Numbered from the stretch's first letter, positions 1 to 9,056 are shown. The stretch is DNA of 64,000 bases from Janthinobacterium psychrotolerans (GCF_001677885.1 NZ_LOCQ01000061.1:372001-436000), one strand, 5' to 3'. The notes: generated from the letters alone by a model not told the origin. Numbers and translations are program-made.

Positions 1-702
1 CAGCACCAGGCCCTTGAGCTTGGGGTCCTGCGCATACAGGGCGTTGATCTTCCTGACCATGTCGTCGACGGTCGGCTCCTGGAACTGGGCGATGCGCAGC
101 CAGGCGTAGCCGGGCGCGACCATTTTGGCCTTGACGCTTTGCACGCGGATTTCTTCGCGCACGATGGGAAACACCAGCGGCTTGCTGTCGCCCTTGCGCG
201 ACACCGTCAGCACCAGCTTGCTGTTGGGCTGGCCGCGCATGCGCTTGATCACCTCGTCAAGCTGCAAGCCCTTGAGCGGCACATTGTCGAGGCGGGTGAT
301 CAGGTCGCCGGCCTCGATGCCGGCCTTGGCGGCGGGACTGTCCTCGATCGGCGAGACCACCTTGACGTAGCCGTCTTCCATGCTCACTTCGATGCCGATG
401 CCGACAAACTTGCCCTGCACGCTCTCGCGCATTTCCTTGAAGGCGTTCTTGTCCAGGTAGACCGAATGCGGGTCCAGCGACGACACCATGCCGGCGATCG
501 CTTCGGACAGCAGCTTCTTGTCTGCCACCTTTTCAACGTAATCGGTCTTGATCAGGCCAAACACGTCGGACAGCTGGCGCAGCTCGTCGAGCGGCAGCGG
601 CGCGCCCACTTTTTGCGCAATGGCCGGGAACTGCACCGTGGCGCCGATGCCGGCCAGCAGGCCCGCGCCGATCAAGACTATGCTTTTTACTGTGATGCCC
701 AT
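1..702 (-). CDS. CtpA-type S41 carboxyl-terminal processing protease (partial, C-terminus outside window)
   Basis: This is a periplasmic, membrane-anchored tail-specific protease of peptidase family S41. The first 234 residues are visible. A hydrophobic N-terminal anchor spans residues 5-28. A conserved helical region carries YVEKVADKKL and the family motif GMVSSLDPHS. A PDZ domain covers about residues 85-170 (GKFVGIGIEV to IVREEIRVQSVK). The start of the catalytic domain follows (YAWLRIAQFQE). The Ser/Lys catalytic dyad lies beyond the window edge and cannot be checked. The ATG at 700-702 is the only good start, with a weak ribosome site. It follows the EnvC-like gene by 32 nt on the same strand. 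The gpmA-envC-ctpA order is common in betaproteobacteria and suggests one envelope-maintenance operon. CtpA proteases commonly clip lipoproteins and peptidoglycan enzymes; the substrate here is unknown. Confidence 0.9.
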   Translation of the reverse strand, partial: MGITVKSIVLIGAGLLAGIGATVQFPAIAQKVGAPLPLDELRQLSDVFGLIKTDYVEKVADKKLLSEAIAGMVSSLDPHSVYLDKNAFKEMRESVQGKFVGIGIEVSMEDGYVKVVSPIEDSPAAKAGIEAGDLITRLDNVPLKGLQLDEVIKRMRGQPNSKLVLTVSRKGDSKPLVFPIVREEIRVQSVKAKMVAPGYAWLRIAQFQEPTVDDMVRKINALYAQDPKLKGLVL

Positions 703-734
703 GTGTGATTCGCAATCTGCAAGTACGTTGTTAC

Positions 735-2357
735 TTAAAACTTGACCCAGGTGGCGGGATCGAAGGCACGGCCCTGATGGCGTAGCTCAAAGTATAGCCC
801 CGATTCCTCGTTGCCGCCGCTGTTGCCCGCGCTGGCGATCGCGTCGCCGCTCCTGACGCTGTCGCCGGCGCGTTTCAGCAAGGACTGGTTATTGCCATAA
901 ATACTCATGTACTGGCCGCCATGGTCGACGATGATCAGGTTGCCGAAGCCGCGCATCCAGTCCGAGAACACGACACGGCCGGCGGCGACGGCATGCACTT
1001 CGCTGCCTTCGCCGGTCTTGATGAACACGCCCTTCCAGGTGGGGCCGTCGCCGCGCTTGCTGCCGAAGCGGGCCGCGACCCGGCCCGAAACGGGCGCACG
1101 CAACTGCCCTTTCAGGCTGGCAAAGGCGCCGTCCGGCGGTGCGGGCGCCAGGGTAGGACGGGCCGCTTCCGGCTCGGGCTTGGGTTCCGGCCTCGGTTCG
1201 GGCTTCGGCTCCGGCTTGGGCTCGACCCTGGCGATCTGCGGCGGCTCGACGTTGTCGATCGGATCGAGTTTCACCGGCGGCGCAGGCACCGGCGCCGGCG
1301 CCGGAACCGGGACCGGGACCGGGACCGGTGCCGGCGTCTGCGGTTTGATCTTGCCCGATTTGCTCTGCTGCTCGCGCGCCAGGCGTTCGCGTTCGGCCAG
1401 TGCCCGTGCCTGCGCCTGGGCCTCCACCTTGGCGCGCGCGGCGAGCAAGCGCTCACGTTTTTCCTCGGCGGCCTTGGCGGCGGCGGCCGCTTTCGCGGCG
1501 GCACGTTGTTCTGCCAGCAATTGCTGGCGTTTCTTTTCAGCGGCGGCCGCGGCCGCCTGCTCTTCGATCAGCTTGGCCAGCTTGTCGACCAGGTTGCCCA
1601 TGCGCTGCTCGTCGCGCTCGACATTGCCCGCTTCCTTGCGCTTGGCCACCAGGCGCTGTGACAGGTTGGCCAGCATGCTGGCGCGGCGCGCCTTTTCCTG
1701 TTCCAGCACGACCTTCTGGTCGCGCTCTTCCTGGGCGATTTCTTCCAGCTCGTCCTTGGCGTTCTGCACGTCGGCCTGGTTTTTTTCCACCGCCAGCAAG
1801 TTCGCGCGCAGCGATTCGAGCAGGCGCGCCTGCGCCTGCGACACATAGGCCATCAGTTGCAGGTCGCGGTTGATGCGGTTCGGATTATCGCCCGACAGCA
1901 GCAGCTTCATGCGGTCTTCATTGCCGGCGACATATTGCTCGCGCAGCAATTTCGACAATTGTCCTTTTTGTTTTTCCACCGTCGCCGTCAGCTCGCGGTG
2001 TTCCTTGCCCAGCGCATTGAGCTTGACGCTGGTCTCGCTCTGCTCCTGCGCCAGGTCGCGCAGGGCGCGGTTGGCGTTGGAAATCGCCAGTTCCGACTCG
2101 GCCAGGGTATCGGCCGCGTCGTCCTTGGCGCTTTCGGTCTGGCTGATATCGCGTTTCAAGGCCGTCAGCTTTTGCTGCAGGCCGGCGCGCTGCAATTCCG
2201 CAGCCGCCTTCTGCTTGCTGCGTTCGGTGGGTCTGGCGCCATGCGCGGCGCCGCTGGACAACAGCAGCGCCAGGCACAACACGGCGCCGGCACGCCAGGC
2301 CGGCAGGGAACGTTCAGCAGAAGGGGCGATCACTGTGCCGCGGAAGAAAGACTGCAA
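735..2357 (-). CDS. envC: EnvC-type murein hydrolase activator, degenerate LytM/M23 domain
   Basis: This is a periplasmic coiled-coil protein that in the EnvC family recruits and activates amidases at the division site. Of 540 residues, about 1-41 form a signal peptide, 45-300 are strongly helical coiled coil, and 330-405 are a proline-rich linker of PVPV and PEPKPEPR repeats. The C-terminal 110 residues are a LytM fold. The usual M23 zinc ligands are absent: the first His/Asp site reads GPTWKGVFIKT and the HxH site reads LYFELRH. The protein should therefore be an activator, not an enzyme. No ATG is available. The TTG at 2355-2357 has a GGAAGG-like ribosome site inside the end of gpmA, and an in-frame GTG lies at 2333. 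Only 2 nt separate it from the gpmA stop, which indicates co-transcription and probably translational coupling. Confidence 0.88.
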   Translation of the reverse strand: MQSFFRGTVIAPSAERSLPAWRAGAVLCLALLLSSGAAHGARPTERSKQKAAAELQRAGLQQKLTALKRDISQTESAKDDAADTLAESELAISNANRALRDLAQEQSETSVKLNALGKEHRELTATVEKQKGQLSKLLREQYVAGNEDRMKLLLSGDNPNRINRDLQLMAYVSQAQARLLESLRANLLAVEKNQADVQNAKDELEEIAQEERDQKVVLEQEKARRASMLANLSQRLVAKRKEAGNVERDEQRMGNLVDKLAKLIEEQAAAAAAEKKRQQLLAEQRAAAKAAAAAKAAEEKRERLLAARAKVEAQAQARALAERERLAREQQSKSGKIKPQTPAPVPVPVPVPAPAPVPAPPVKLDPIDNVEPPQIARVEPKPEPKPEPRPEPKPEPEAARPTLAPAPPDGAFASLKGQLRAPVSGRVAARFGSKRGDGPTWKGVFIKTGEGSEVHAVAAGRVVFSDWMRGFGNLIIVDHGGQYMSIYGNNQSLLKRAGDSVRSGDAIASAGNSGGNEESGLYFELRHQGRAFDPATWVKF

Positions 2358-2359
2358 AG

Positions 2360-3106
2360 TTACTTGGCCTTCCCTTGGTTCGCCACGGCAGCCTGGGCTG
2401 CCGCAATCGCCGCCGGGTCGCCCAGGTAGTAATGGCGGATCGGTTTCAGGTCGGCGTCGAGTTCATACACGAGCGGCTGGCCGTTCGGGATGTTCAGGCC
2501 GACGATGTCGCTGTCGCTGATGCCGTCCAACATCTTGATCAGGGCGCGCAGGCTGTTGCCGTGGGCCGAGATGATGATCTTCTTGCCGGCGCGGATGGCC
2601 GGGGCGATTTCTTCGTCCCAGGCCGGCATCACGCGCGCCACGGTGTCTTTCAGGCATTCGGTCAGCGGAATCGACGCTTTCGGCAGGCCGGCGTAGCGCG
2701 GGTCGTTGAACGAGGCGCGGTCGTCGCTCTCTTCCAGGGCCGGCGGCGGCGTATCGTAGCTGCGGCGCCAGACCAGTACCTGCTCGTCGCCATACTTGGC
2801 GGCCGTTTCCGCCTTGTCCAGGCCCTGCAGCGCGCCATAGTGGCGCTCGTTCAGGCGCCAGTCGTTCTTCACCGGCAGGTACATCATGTCCATTTCGTCG
2901 AGCGCCAGCCACAGGGTGCGGATGGCGCGCTTGAGCACCGAGGTGTAGGCCACGTCGAAAGTGAAACCTTCTTCTTTCAGGATCTGGCCGGCGGCCCTGG
3001 CTTCGTTGATGCCCTTGGCCGTCAGATCGACGTCGGTCCAGCCAGTGAAGCGGTTATCGAGATTCCAGGTGGACTCGCCGTGACGCATGAAAACGATTTT
3101 GTACAT
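2360..3106 (-). CDS. gpmA: 2,3-bisphosphoglycerate-dependent phosphoglycerate mutase
   Basis: This cytosolic glycolytic/gluconeogenic enzyme interconverts 3- and 2-phosphoglycerate through a phosphohistidine. The 248-residue length matches the dPGM family. The catalytic RHGES motif lies at residues 8-12, with His9 as the phosphorylated residue. [11 protein letters not shown] follows, then [21 protein letters not shown]. The second catalytic histidine is in [12 protein letters not shown] near residue 180. It is the first gene of the gpmA-envC-ctpA group and is divergent from the rhodanese gene across about 105 nt. The start is ATG at 3106. Nothing is unusual apart from its close coupling with envC. 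Confidence 0.97.
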   Translation of the reverse strand: MYKIVFMRHGESTWNLDNRFTGWTDVDLTAKGINEARAAGQILKEEGFTFDVAYTSVLKRAIRTLWLALDEMDMMYLPVKNDWRLNERHYGALQGLDKAETAAKYGDEQVLVWRRSYDTPPPALEESDDRASFNDPRYAGLPKASIPLTECLKDTVARVMPAWDEEIAPAIRAGKKIIISAHGNSLRALIKMLDGISDSDIVGLNIPNGQPLVYELDADLKPIRHYYLGDPAAIAAAQAAVANQGKAK

Positions 3107-3175
3107 AGTTCTATCTTCTCAAGGGGTTCAAATCAAAAAAGCAAAACGTAAAAAGACCTCGCCGAGCTTCTATTT

Positions 3176-3181
3176 TATAAT
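3176..3181 (+). promoter_or_regulatory. Putative -10 hexamer TATAAT between gpmA and the rhodanese gene
   Basis: A perfect TATAAT lies 31 nt before the GTG start of the rhodanese gene. No good -35 hexamer is seen at 16-18 nt, so only the -10 is supported. Confidence 0.4.
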
Positions 3182-3212
3182 GCGCGGATTGACTTAAACC
3201 ATTGGACCCTTC

Positions 3213-3644
3213 GTGAAATTCATTATCGACCATATTTTTCTGCTTGCCATCGTCATCCTGTCGGGCGGCGCCCTGCTCTGGCCACTGCTGTCGATGCGCG
3301 GCAAACGCGCCAGCGTCCTCGAAGTGACGCAGTTGATCAATCGTGGCAAGACCATCATTGTCGACGTGCGCACACCGGAAGAATTCGCCAAGGGCCACCT
3401 GCCTGACGCCAGGAATATTCCAGTGGCAGAACTGGCAAAACGCATGGGCGAGCTGGAAAAATTCAAAACACGCCCCATTGTAGTGGTTTGCCAGAAAGGG
3501 TCGCGCTCGGCTACCGCGGTTGCCGCGCTGATCAAGGCTGGTTACGCCGAAGCCACCAGCCTCGAAGGCGGCATCGATGAATGGAGCAAGCAAGGCCTGC
3601 CCCTGAAAACGCCGTCGCCGGCCAAACCGTCGCTGGTCAAATAA
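3213..3644 (+). CDS. Membrane-anchored rhodanese-like sulfurtransferase
   Basis: This 143-residue protein has one N-terminal membrane segment (about residues 6-26) and a single rhodanese domain (about 30-130). The active-site loop is VVVCQKGSRSAT, so the catalytic cysteine (about Cys94) is present. IIVDVRTPEEFAKGHLPDARNIP is the usual N-terminal rhodanese signature. It should accept or donate sulfane sulfur at the inner membrane, but the partner is unknown. The start codon is GTG at 3213 with a weak GGA upstream. It is followed after 36 nt by grxC and then secB on the same strand, an order typical of betaproteobacteria. Confidence 0.93.
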   Translation: MKFIIDHIFLLAIVILSGGALLWPLLSMRGKRASVLEVTQLINRGKTIIVDVRTPEEFAKGHLPDARNIPVAELAKRMGELEKFKTRPIVVVCQKGSRSATAVAALIKAGYAEATSLEGGIDEWSKQGLPLKTPSPAKPSLVK

Positions 3645-3680
3645 GGCCTGCCACTCAGCAACTCATACAAGGAGAACACC

Positions 3681-3947
3681 ATGTCCGTCCCCGTAATCGT
3701 CTACAGCACCGCCGTGTGCCCGTATTGCATCCGCGCCGAGCGTTTGCTCGAAGCCAAGGGCGTCACCGTGCAAAAGGTGCGCGTCGACCTCGATCCGGCC
3801 GAGCGCGTCAAGATGATGGAACGCACGGGCCGCCGCACGGTGCCGCAAATCTATGTCGGCGAGACCCATGTGGGCGGTTTCGATGACCTGTATGCGCTCG
3901 ATCAAGCCGGCAAGCTGGACCCCTTGTTAAATGGCACGGCAACCTGA
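3681..3947 (+). CDS. grxC: Glutaredoxin 3
   Basis: This is a cytosolic dithiol glutaredoxin of 88 residues. The redox motif CPYC is at residues 13-16. The glutathione-binding features TVPQIYVG (cis-proline) and GGFDDLYALD are present. It reduces protein disulfides and glutathione mixed disulfides using glutathione. A strong AAGGAG ribosome site precedes the ATG at 3681. It lies between the rhodanese gene and secB, probably in one transcript with the rhodanese gene. Confidence 0.96.
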   Translation: MSVPVIVYSTAVCPYCIRAERLLEAKGVTVQKVRVDLDPAERVKMMERTGRRTVPQIYVGETHVGGFDDLYALDQAGKLDPLLNGTAT

Positions 3948-4118
3948 TATAAAGTGGGGTCGAGAAATTGCTTGGTTTTTGGCGGTATTGTTTTGATACA
4001 ATTGCCCTCGCACCCCTGCAAGTTGCGCCTATCCGGCGCGGTTTGTTGCAAGCACCGTATTTGCAAGCACCCTATTTGAACGGTGTGCCGTTCTTGTCCA
4101 TTACAACGAAAGCGTTCC

Positions 4119-4589
4119 ATGTCTGACGAAAATCTGCAACCAGTCTTCCAAATCCAACGCGTCTACCTGAAAGACATGTCGCTGGAACAACCAAATTCCC
4201 CAGCCGTGTTCCTGGAACAAGAAGCACCGGCCATCGAAGTCGCTCTGGACGTGGGCGCCGAGCCTCTGGCCGACGGCATCTTTGAAGCCACCGTGACCAT
4301 CACCGTGACCGCCAAAGTGGGCGAAAAAGTCGCTTTCCTGGTTGAAGGCAAGCAAGCCGGTATTTTCGAAGCACGCAACATTCCTGCCGATCAACTCGAT
4401 CCGCTGCTGGGAATCGGCTGCCCGAACATCATCTACCCTTACCTGCGCGCCAACATCGCCGACGTGATCACCCGTGCCGGCTTCCCGCCAGTGCACCTGG
4501 CCGAGATCAACTTCGAAGTGTTCTACCAGCAACGTCTGCAAGCGATTGCCGACGCGACTGCCGCAGCGCCGAACGAAACCATCAATTAA
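4119..4589 (+). CDS. secB: Protein-export chaperone SecB
   Basis: This 156-residue cytosolic chaperone holds preproteins unfolded and hands them to SecA. The start is set at [16 protein letters not shown], the conserved SecB N-terminus; an upstream in-frame start would add a 12-residue tail unlike the family. Further SecB signatures are [60 protein letters not shown]. About 170 nt lie between grxC and secB and contain a TACAAT hexamer near 3997-4002 that could be part of its own promoter. The gene is followed by a strong hairpin and then by the SH3-domain gene and gpsA. Confidence 0.97.
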   Translation: MSDENLQPVFQIQRVYLKDMSLEQPNSPAVFLEQEAPAIEVALDVGAEPLADGIFEATVTITVTAKVGEKVAFLVEGKQAGIFEARNIPADQLDPLLGIGCPNIIYPYLRANIADVITRAGFPPVHLAEINFEVFYQQRLQAIADATAAAPNETIN

Positions 4590-4629
4590 GTTTCAGCATC
4601 ACTTCGCCAACCCGTCCTGGGTAGGCCCG

Positions 4630-4664
4630 ACACGGCGGCTCAGTTACTCAAGCCGCCGTGTTTC
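4630..4664 (+). terminator. Hairpin downstream of secB (terminator or attenuator)
   Basis: A perfect 11-bp inverted repeat (ACACGGCGGCT / AGCCGCCGTGT) with a 10-nt loop is followed by only a short T run (TTTCATT). It may stop or attenuate transcription before the SH3-domain gene and gpsA. Confidence 0.65.
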
Positions 4665-4685
4665 ATTCAGGGTTCACAAAACATC

Positions 4686-5147
4686 ATGTTGAAAAATACG
4701 GTCATGAGCAAATTGCGTTGGTTGTCGGGCGCCGTGCTGTTGCTGGCCAGCGCCGCCAGCCACGCCGTCGACTTCAAGACGGTGGGCGCCGCCCCCGTGA
4801 TACTGTACGACGCGCCGTCCGCCAAGGGGGGCAAGCTGTATGTAGCGCCGCGCGGCATGCCGCTCGAAGTCGTGCTCAGCTATGGCGAATGGGTCAAGGT
4901 ACGCGACGCCAGCGGCGAAATGGCCTGGACCGAAGCCAAGGGCCTGTCGGCCAAGCGCAACCTGGTGGCGCGCGCCGCCAACCTGAAAGTGCGCGCCAGC
5001 CCCGACGAGACCGCGTCGGCGGTGCTGCTGCTCGACAAGGGCGTGCTGCTGGAAATGCTGGAGCAGCCGGGCGGCAACTGGATCAAGGTGCGCCACAAGG
5101 ATGGCCAGGTCGGCTACGTCAAGACCAGCGAAGTGTGGGGCCTGTAA
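4686..5147 (+). CDS. Exported SH3-domain protein
   Basis: This 153-residue protein has a signal peptide (residues 1-28, ending SAASHAVD) and two consecutive bacterial SH3-like segments. The first includes YDAPSAKGGKLYVAPRGMPLEVVLSYGEWVKVRDASGEMAWTEAKGL. The second includes NLKVRASPDETASAVLLLDKGVLLEMLEQPGGNWIKVRHKDGQVGYVKTSEVWG. Such domains usually bind cell-wall peptides, but the function is not established. ATG at 4686 is preferred; ATG at 4704 is possible. Only 3 nt separate it from gpsA, so the two are co-translated. Confidence 0.85.
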   Translation: MLKNTVMSKLRWLSGAVLLLASAASHAVDFKTVGAAPVILYDAPSAKGGKLYVAPRGMPLEVVLSYGEWVKVRDASGEMAWTEAKGLSAKRNLVARAANLKVRASPDETASAVLLLDKGVLLEMLEQPGGNWIKVRHKDGQVGYVKTSEVWGL

Positions 5148-5150
5148 GCA

Positions 5151-6191
5151 ATGCCAGTTTCCCAAGATAACCATAGCACCAGCGCGCGCCGCCGCATCAC
5201 CATTCTTGGCGCCGGCGCCTGGGGCACGGCGGTGGCGATGGCGCTGGCCGCGCGCCACGATGTGGTGTTGTGGGGCCGCAACCCCGAAGCCATGGCCGCC
5301 ATGGCCGCCAGCGGCGAGAACAGCTACCTGCCCGGCTTTGCCTTGCCGCCACAATTGGCCATTTGCGCCGATTTCGACGCCGCCCTCAGCCACGCCAGTG
5401 GCGAGCAGGCGCTGCTGATCGCCGCCTGCCCGGTGGCCGGCCTGCGTCCGCTGCTGCTGCAATTGAAACACCAGACGATTCCCAACCTGGTCTGGCTGTG
5501 CAAGGGGTTTGAAAACGGCACCGGCCTGTTGCCGCACCAGCTGTTCCAGGAGATCCTCGGCGACACGGTCGCTGGCGGCGCCCTGTCCGGCCCGTCTTTC
5601 GCGCAGGAAGTGGCGCGCGGCCTGCCGTGTGCGCTAACCATCGCCTCGCACGACGCCGCATTGCGCGCCTGCGTGGTGTCGGCCTTGCACGGCGGCAATT
5701 TCCGCGTGTATGCCAGCGACGACCTGGTCGGCGTGGAAGTGGGCGGCGCCGTGAAAAACGTGCTGGCGATCGCCACCGGCGTGGCCGATGGCCTGGGCCT
5801 GGGCCTGAATGCCCGCGCCGCGCTGATCACGCGTGGCCTGGCGGAAATCACGCGCCTGGGCACGGCCTTGGGCGGCCAGACCGAAACCTTCATGGGCCTG
5901 ACCGGCATGGGCGACCTGATTTTGACCTGCACCGGCGACTTGTCGCGCAACCGCCGCGTCGGCCTGGGGCTGGCGCAAGGCAAGGCATTGGCGACCATCG
6001 TGGCCGAACTGGGCCATGTGGCAGAGGGCGTGCCCTGCGCCAGGGCCGTACGCGAACTGGCGCAGCGCATGCGGGTGGACATGCCGATCACCGACGCGGT
6101 GGCCGGCGTGCTGTTCGACGGCGACTTGCCGCAGGAGATGGTGCAGCAGCTGCTGGCGCGCGATCCGCGCGATGAAGCCAACCGGATGTAA
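5151..6191 (+). CDS. gpsA: NAD(P)+-dependent glycerol-3-phosphate dehydrogenase
   Basis: This cytosolic enzyme reduces dihydroxyacetone phosphate to sn-glycerol 3-phosphate for phospholipid synthesis. Of 346 residues, the Rossmann motif [10 protein letters not shown] begins at about residue 21 after a short polar N-terminal extension. [20 protein letters not shown] and [22 protein letters not shown] carry the catalytic-lysine region. [21 protein letters not shown] and EGVPCARAV complete the C-terminal domain. The start at 5151 lies 3 nt after the stop of the SH3-domain gene. The secB-SH3-gpsA arrangement is common in Burkholderiales. Confidence 0.97.
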   Translation: MPVSQDNHSTSARRRITILGAGAWGTAVAMALAARHDVVLWGRNPEAMAAMAASGENSYLPGFALPPQLAICADFDAALSHASGEQALLIAACPVAGLRPLLLQLKHQTIPNLVWLCKGFENGTGLLPHQLFQEILGDTVAGGALSGPSFAQEVARGLPCALTIASHDAALRACVVSALHGGNFRVYASDDLVGVEVGGAVKNVLAIATGVADGLGLGLNARAALITRGLAEITRLGTALGGQTETFMGLTGMGDLILTCTGDLSRNRRVGLGLAQGKALATIVAELGHVAEGVPCARAVRELAQRMRVDMPITDAVAGVLFDGDLPQEMVQQLLARDPRDEANRM

Positions 6192-6197
6192 GCAGAT

Positions 6198-6539
6198 TTA
6201 GCGGCCGGCCTTGGCCATCAGTATGGTCAAGAGCAATAAACTGTCCTCGCGCGCTTCGAGCGCGTGGGCCTGCCCGCCGTTCAGGTACACCATCTGGCCC
6301 GGCCCCAGCAGCTGCACGCTGCCATGGGCGTCTAGCGCCACCTGGCCTTGCAGGCACAGCAGGGTGATTTCTCCCAATACATGATGTTCGGGCATGGTCT
6401 TGCCTTTGGGCATGCACATGCGGATCAATTCCAGCTCGTCCGTCTTGGCCAGGGCGATGGCGGAAAACTGCGTCAGGTCTTCGCCGCTGGCGCCCTGCAC
6501 ATCGATGATCTGTCCTGAAGTTGCGTGATGCAATGCCAT
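6198..6539 (-). CDS. Small cupin-fold protein
   Basis: This is a 113-residue single-domain cupin. The two cupin motifs are recognisable as GKTMPEHHVLGEITLLCLQGQV and GPGQMVYLNGGQAHALEAREDSLLLLTI, giving His ligands in EHH and in QAHAL. The start was placed at ATG 6539 because CAGGAG lies 8 nt upstream. A longer reading frame from 6602 adds a tail without cupin character and overlaps the upstream gene. Proteins of this size often act as metal-binding sensors or isomerases; the substrate is unknown. It ends 6 nt from the convergent gpsA stop. Confidence 0.85.
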   Translation of the reverse strand: MALHHATSGQIIDVQGASGEDLTQFSAIALAKTDELELIRMCMPKGKTMPEHHVLGEITLLCLQGQVALDAHGSVQLLGPGQMVYLNGGQAHALEAREDSLLLLTILMAKAGR

Positions 6540-6556
6540 CCTGTGCTCCTGTTCAG

Positions 6557-7252
6557 TTAGTCCGCCGCTTCCTCGAGTTCCTCTTTGGCGCCGCGCATCC
6601 ATTGCACCAGCGGCAACGCATCCTTGAGGCCTTCGGCGATCAGCGGCAGCAGTTTTTCCGGCTGGTTCAGTGGCAACGGCAGCTCGGTCCAGACAAAAAA
6701 GCTTTTCAGCTTGATCAATTCGATATGTTCGGCGCCGGCATCGAAACCTTTTGGCGGGCGCTGCAGCTTGCCCTCGTCCTGGATGGTGCCGAAACGGGCC
6801 TTCAGGCGCTTATTCTTGAGCACTTTGGAAAACCCTGGCGCGTCGTTGACCATATGCTCGCGCAGCGCCTTCAAGCGGCCCGGCGGCGGCATGTATTCGC
6901 CGGCGCCGAACAGCACATGGCCCTTGCCATCGATCTGCACATAATACGTGGGACCGCCGGCCTTGCTGGGGCGGCGCATGTCGTTCGGCGCGATGGCCGC
7001 CGAAAAACGCGTTTTATACGGGCTCTTGTCATGCGCAAAGCGCACGTCGCGATTGATGCGGAACATGGCCTTCTTGGGATTGCAGAACTTCACGGCCGGG
7101 TCGAACTTGCCGAGTTCGGCAATCAATGAAGTCACCAGCGCCAGGAATTCCTCGCGCAAAATATCGTAGCGGGGCTTGTTCATCACGAACCAGGGACGGT
7201 TGTTGTTCTCGCTCAGTTCACGTAAAAATTGGGTCAAATCACGCACATGCAT
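6557..7252 (-). CDS. DUF2461 (TIGR02453) family protein
   Basis: This 231-residue cytosolic protein of unknown function belongs to the widespread DUF2461 family. Family signatures are the N-terminal LTQFLRELSENNNRPWFVMNKPRYD, MFRINRDVRFAHDKSPYKT and YYVQIDGKGHVLFGAGEYMPPPG. The start is ATG at 7252. It lies between the HtrA-type protease and the cupin gene on the same strand and may be co-transcribed with the cupin gene 17 nt downstream. The Asn-rich LSENNNRPWF and RDxRFxxDKSPYK motifs are the conserved core, but no activity is known. Confidence 0.88.
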   Translation of the reverse strand: MHVRDLTQFLRELSENNNRPWFVMNKPRYDILREEFLALVTSLIAELGKFDPAVKFCNPKKAMFRINRDVRFAHDKSPYKTRFSAAIAPNDMRRPSKAGGPTYYVQIDGKGHVLFGAGEYMPPPGRLKALREHMVNDAPGFSKVLKNKRLKARFGTIQDEGKLQRPPKGFDAGAEHIELIKLKSFFVWTELPLPLNQPEKLLPLIAEGLKDALPLVQWMRGAKEELEEAAD

Positions 7253-7273
7253 GTGTCAGTTTCCGATTCGCGG

Positions 7274-8437
7274 CTATTTGTTGAGGTCCTTGGGGATGGG
7301 GCGCTTGCCCACCACCACGTCGAGCGCCGCCTCGCGGCTCTTGCGCAGCACCGTCATTTTAGCTTTTTCACCGGGTGGCAGCTGGGCGATCAGGTTCAGC
7401 ATTTCGGTGGTGTCGCCGACCGGCTTGCCGTCGACGCTGAGCAGGATGTCGCCCGGCTTGATGCCGGCCTTGTCGGCCGGGCCGCCGCGCACCACGCCGG
7501 CGATAATGGCGCCGGTGCTGCGCTGCAAACCAAAACTGTCGGCCAGCTCTTTGGTGATGTCCTGGGTTTCCACGCCGATCCAGCCGCGCACCACATGGCC
7601 GTTCTTGATGATCGCTTCCATCACGGTCTTGGTGGTGGAAACGGGAATGGCAAAGCCGATGCCGACCGAGCCGCCGCTTTGCGAATAGATGGCGGTATTG
7701 ATGCCGATCAAATTGCCGCGCGTATCGACCAGGGCGCCGCCCGAATTGCCGAAGTTGATCGCCGCATCGGTCTGGATGAAGTTTTCAAAACTGTTGATAT
7801 GCAGGTTGTTGCGGCCCAGCGCGGAGATAATGCCCATGGTCACCGTCTGGCCCACGCCGAACGGGTTGCCGATCGCCAGCACGGCGTCGCCCACGCGCGC
7901 CTGCTCCGACTGGCCCAGCACGATCACCGGCAGCTTGTCGAGCTTGACCTTGATCACGGCCAGGTCCGTTTCCGGGTCCAGCCCCACCACCTGCGCCGGC
8001 GCCTTGCGCCCGTCGGTCAGCACGACTTCGATTTCGTCGGCGCCTTCGACGACATGGTTGTTGGTGAGGATATAGCCTTCGTGGCTGACGATCACGCCCG
8101 AGCCCAGGCTGTTTTTCAGGCCGCTGCCCTCTTCGTCCATGTCGGGCGTGCGCTCGCCGAAGAAGCGCTTGAAGAAGGGGTCGCGCATCAGGGGGTGGGC
8201 GCCGCGCTTGGGCGCCTGGGTGGTCAATATGTTGACCACCGCCGGCATGGCGCGCGCCGCCGCGTCACGGAAGGAGCCGGGCGCCAGGCTGCTCGACGCC
8301 GTTTCCACCACCGGGATCGGCGTGGCGGGCGAACCCAGTTGCTGGACCCGGCTGGCCGGGCGCAGGGCGCCGTACACGAAGTACAACGCCAGCGCGATGG
8401 TCACGGTTTGCGCAAACAACAACCAGAAACGTCGCAT
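7274..8437 (-). CDS. DegS/HtrA-type periplasmic serine protease (single PDZ)
   Basis: This 387-residue trypsin-like protease is anchored by one N-terminal membrane segment (residues 5-25). The catalytic triad is visible: His in TNNHVVEGADEI, Asp in DPETDLAVIKV, and Ser in NFGNSGGALVD. One C-terminal PDZ domain covers about residues 285-375 (GVVRGGPADKAGIKPGDILLSVDGKPVGD). The anchor plus one PDZ is the DegS layout, which in E. coli starts the sigma-E envelope stress cascade; DegP/DegQ have two PDZ domains. No rseA/rpoE genes are adjacent, so that role is only inferred. The start is ATG at 8437, 39 nt after mscL. Confidence 0.92.
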   Translation of the reverse strand: MRRFWLLFAQTVTIALALYFVYGALRPASRVQQLGSPATPIPVVETASSSLAPGSFRDAAARAMPAVVNILTTQAPKRGAHPLMRDPFFKRFFGERTPDMDEEGSGLKNSLGSGVIVSHEGYILTNNHVVEGADEIEVVLTDGRKAPAQVVGLDPETDLAVIKVKLDKLPVIVLGQSEQARVGDAVLAIGNPFGVGQTVTMGIISALGRNNLHINSFENFIQTDAAINFGNSGGALVDTRGNLIGINTAIYSQSGGSVGIGFAIPVSTTKTVMEAIIKNGHVVRGWIGVETQDITKELADSFGLQRSTGAIIAGVVRGGPADKAGIKPGDILLSVDGKPVGDTTEMLNLIAQLPPGEKAKMTVLRKSREAALDVVVGKRPIPKDLNK

Positions 8438-8476
8438 AAAACTCCACCCAGGTCAGCCGGCCCACGCCGGAACGGT

Positions 8477-8929
8477 TTATTGTGCCAGATCGTTGTTTTT
8501 TGGTGCGCCCTTGAGCGAGTCGCGGATCTCGCGCAGCAGCATGATGTCTTCCGGCGTGACCGCTGGCGCGGCGGGCGCCGGCGGTGGCGTATGGGCGCGG
8601 CGCGCCTTGTTCATCAGGCGTACCATCTGGAAGATGATAAAGGCCAGGATGATGAAGTTGAGCAGGATGGTCAAAAAGTTACCGTAGGCCAGCACTGCAC
8701 CAGCCTTTTTCGCTTCCACCAGGGTCATGGTGGTGGCCTGGCCATTCAGGGGCAGGTAGTAATTGGCGAAATCGAGGCCGCCGAAAATGCGCCCGATCGG
8801 CGGCATGATGACGTCCTGCACCAATGAATCGACGATCTTGCCGAAGGCGCCGCCGATGATCACACCGACGGCCAGATCGACAACGTTGCCCTTCATTGCG
8901 AATTCTTTGAATTCTTTCATCATTGCCAT
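8477..8929 (-). CDS. mscL: Large-conductance mechanosensitive channel MscL
   Basis: This 150-residue inner-membrane channel opens under membrane tension to release solutes on osmotic downshock. The conserved N-terminus is [43 protein letters not shown], which is helix S1 and TM1. TM2 is [27 protein letters not shown], and a C-terminal amphipathic helix follows. ATG at 8929 is chosen because GGAGAAACCC directly precedes it; an in-frame ATG lies two codons further in. It is divergent from the cytochrome bc1 operon. Confidence 0.96.
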   Translation of the reverse strand: MAMMKEFKEFAMKGNVVDLAVGVIIGGAFGKIVDSLVQDVIMPPIGRIFGGLDFANYYLPLNGQATTMTLVEAKKAGAVLAYGNFLTILLNFIILAFIIFQMVRLMNKARRAHTPPPAPAAPAVTPEDIMLLREIRDSLKGAPKNNDLAQ

Positions 8930-9038
8930 GGGTTTCTCCTTCGGATCAAGTATAAAAACATGCCAATCATACTATTGATTCCGTTTGCACCGAGATTTTG
9001 CATGTGCGCTTGCAGCATTCTGGCCCAGCTCTAACTTT

Positions 9039-9056
9039 CTAGTTCGAAAGAACTAG
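9039..9056. promoter_or_regulatory. Perfect 7-bp stem with GAAA tetraloop upstream of mscL/pet
   Basis: CTAGTTC-GAAA-GAACTAG forms a perfect hairpin. It lies 110 nt before mscL and about 310 nt before petA. It could be an operator or an RNA structure in the mscL leader. No T-tract follows. Confidence 0.45.

Noticed and set aside
907..1848. Long frame on the strand opposite envC encoding Gly/Ser-Gly repeats
   Set aside because: It is the antisense shadow of the proline-rich linker and coiled coil of the EnvC-like gene and has no family features of its own.
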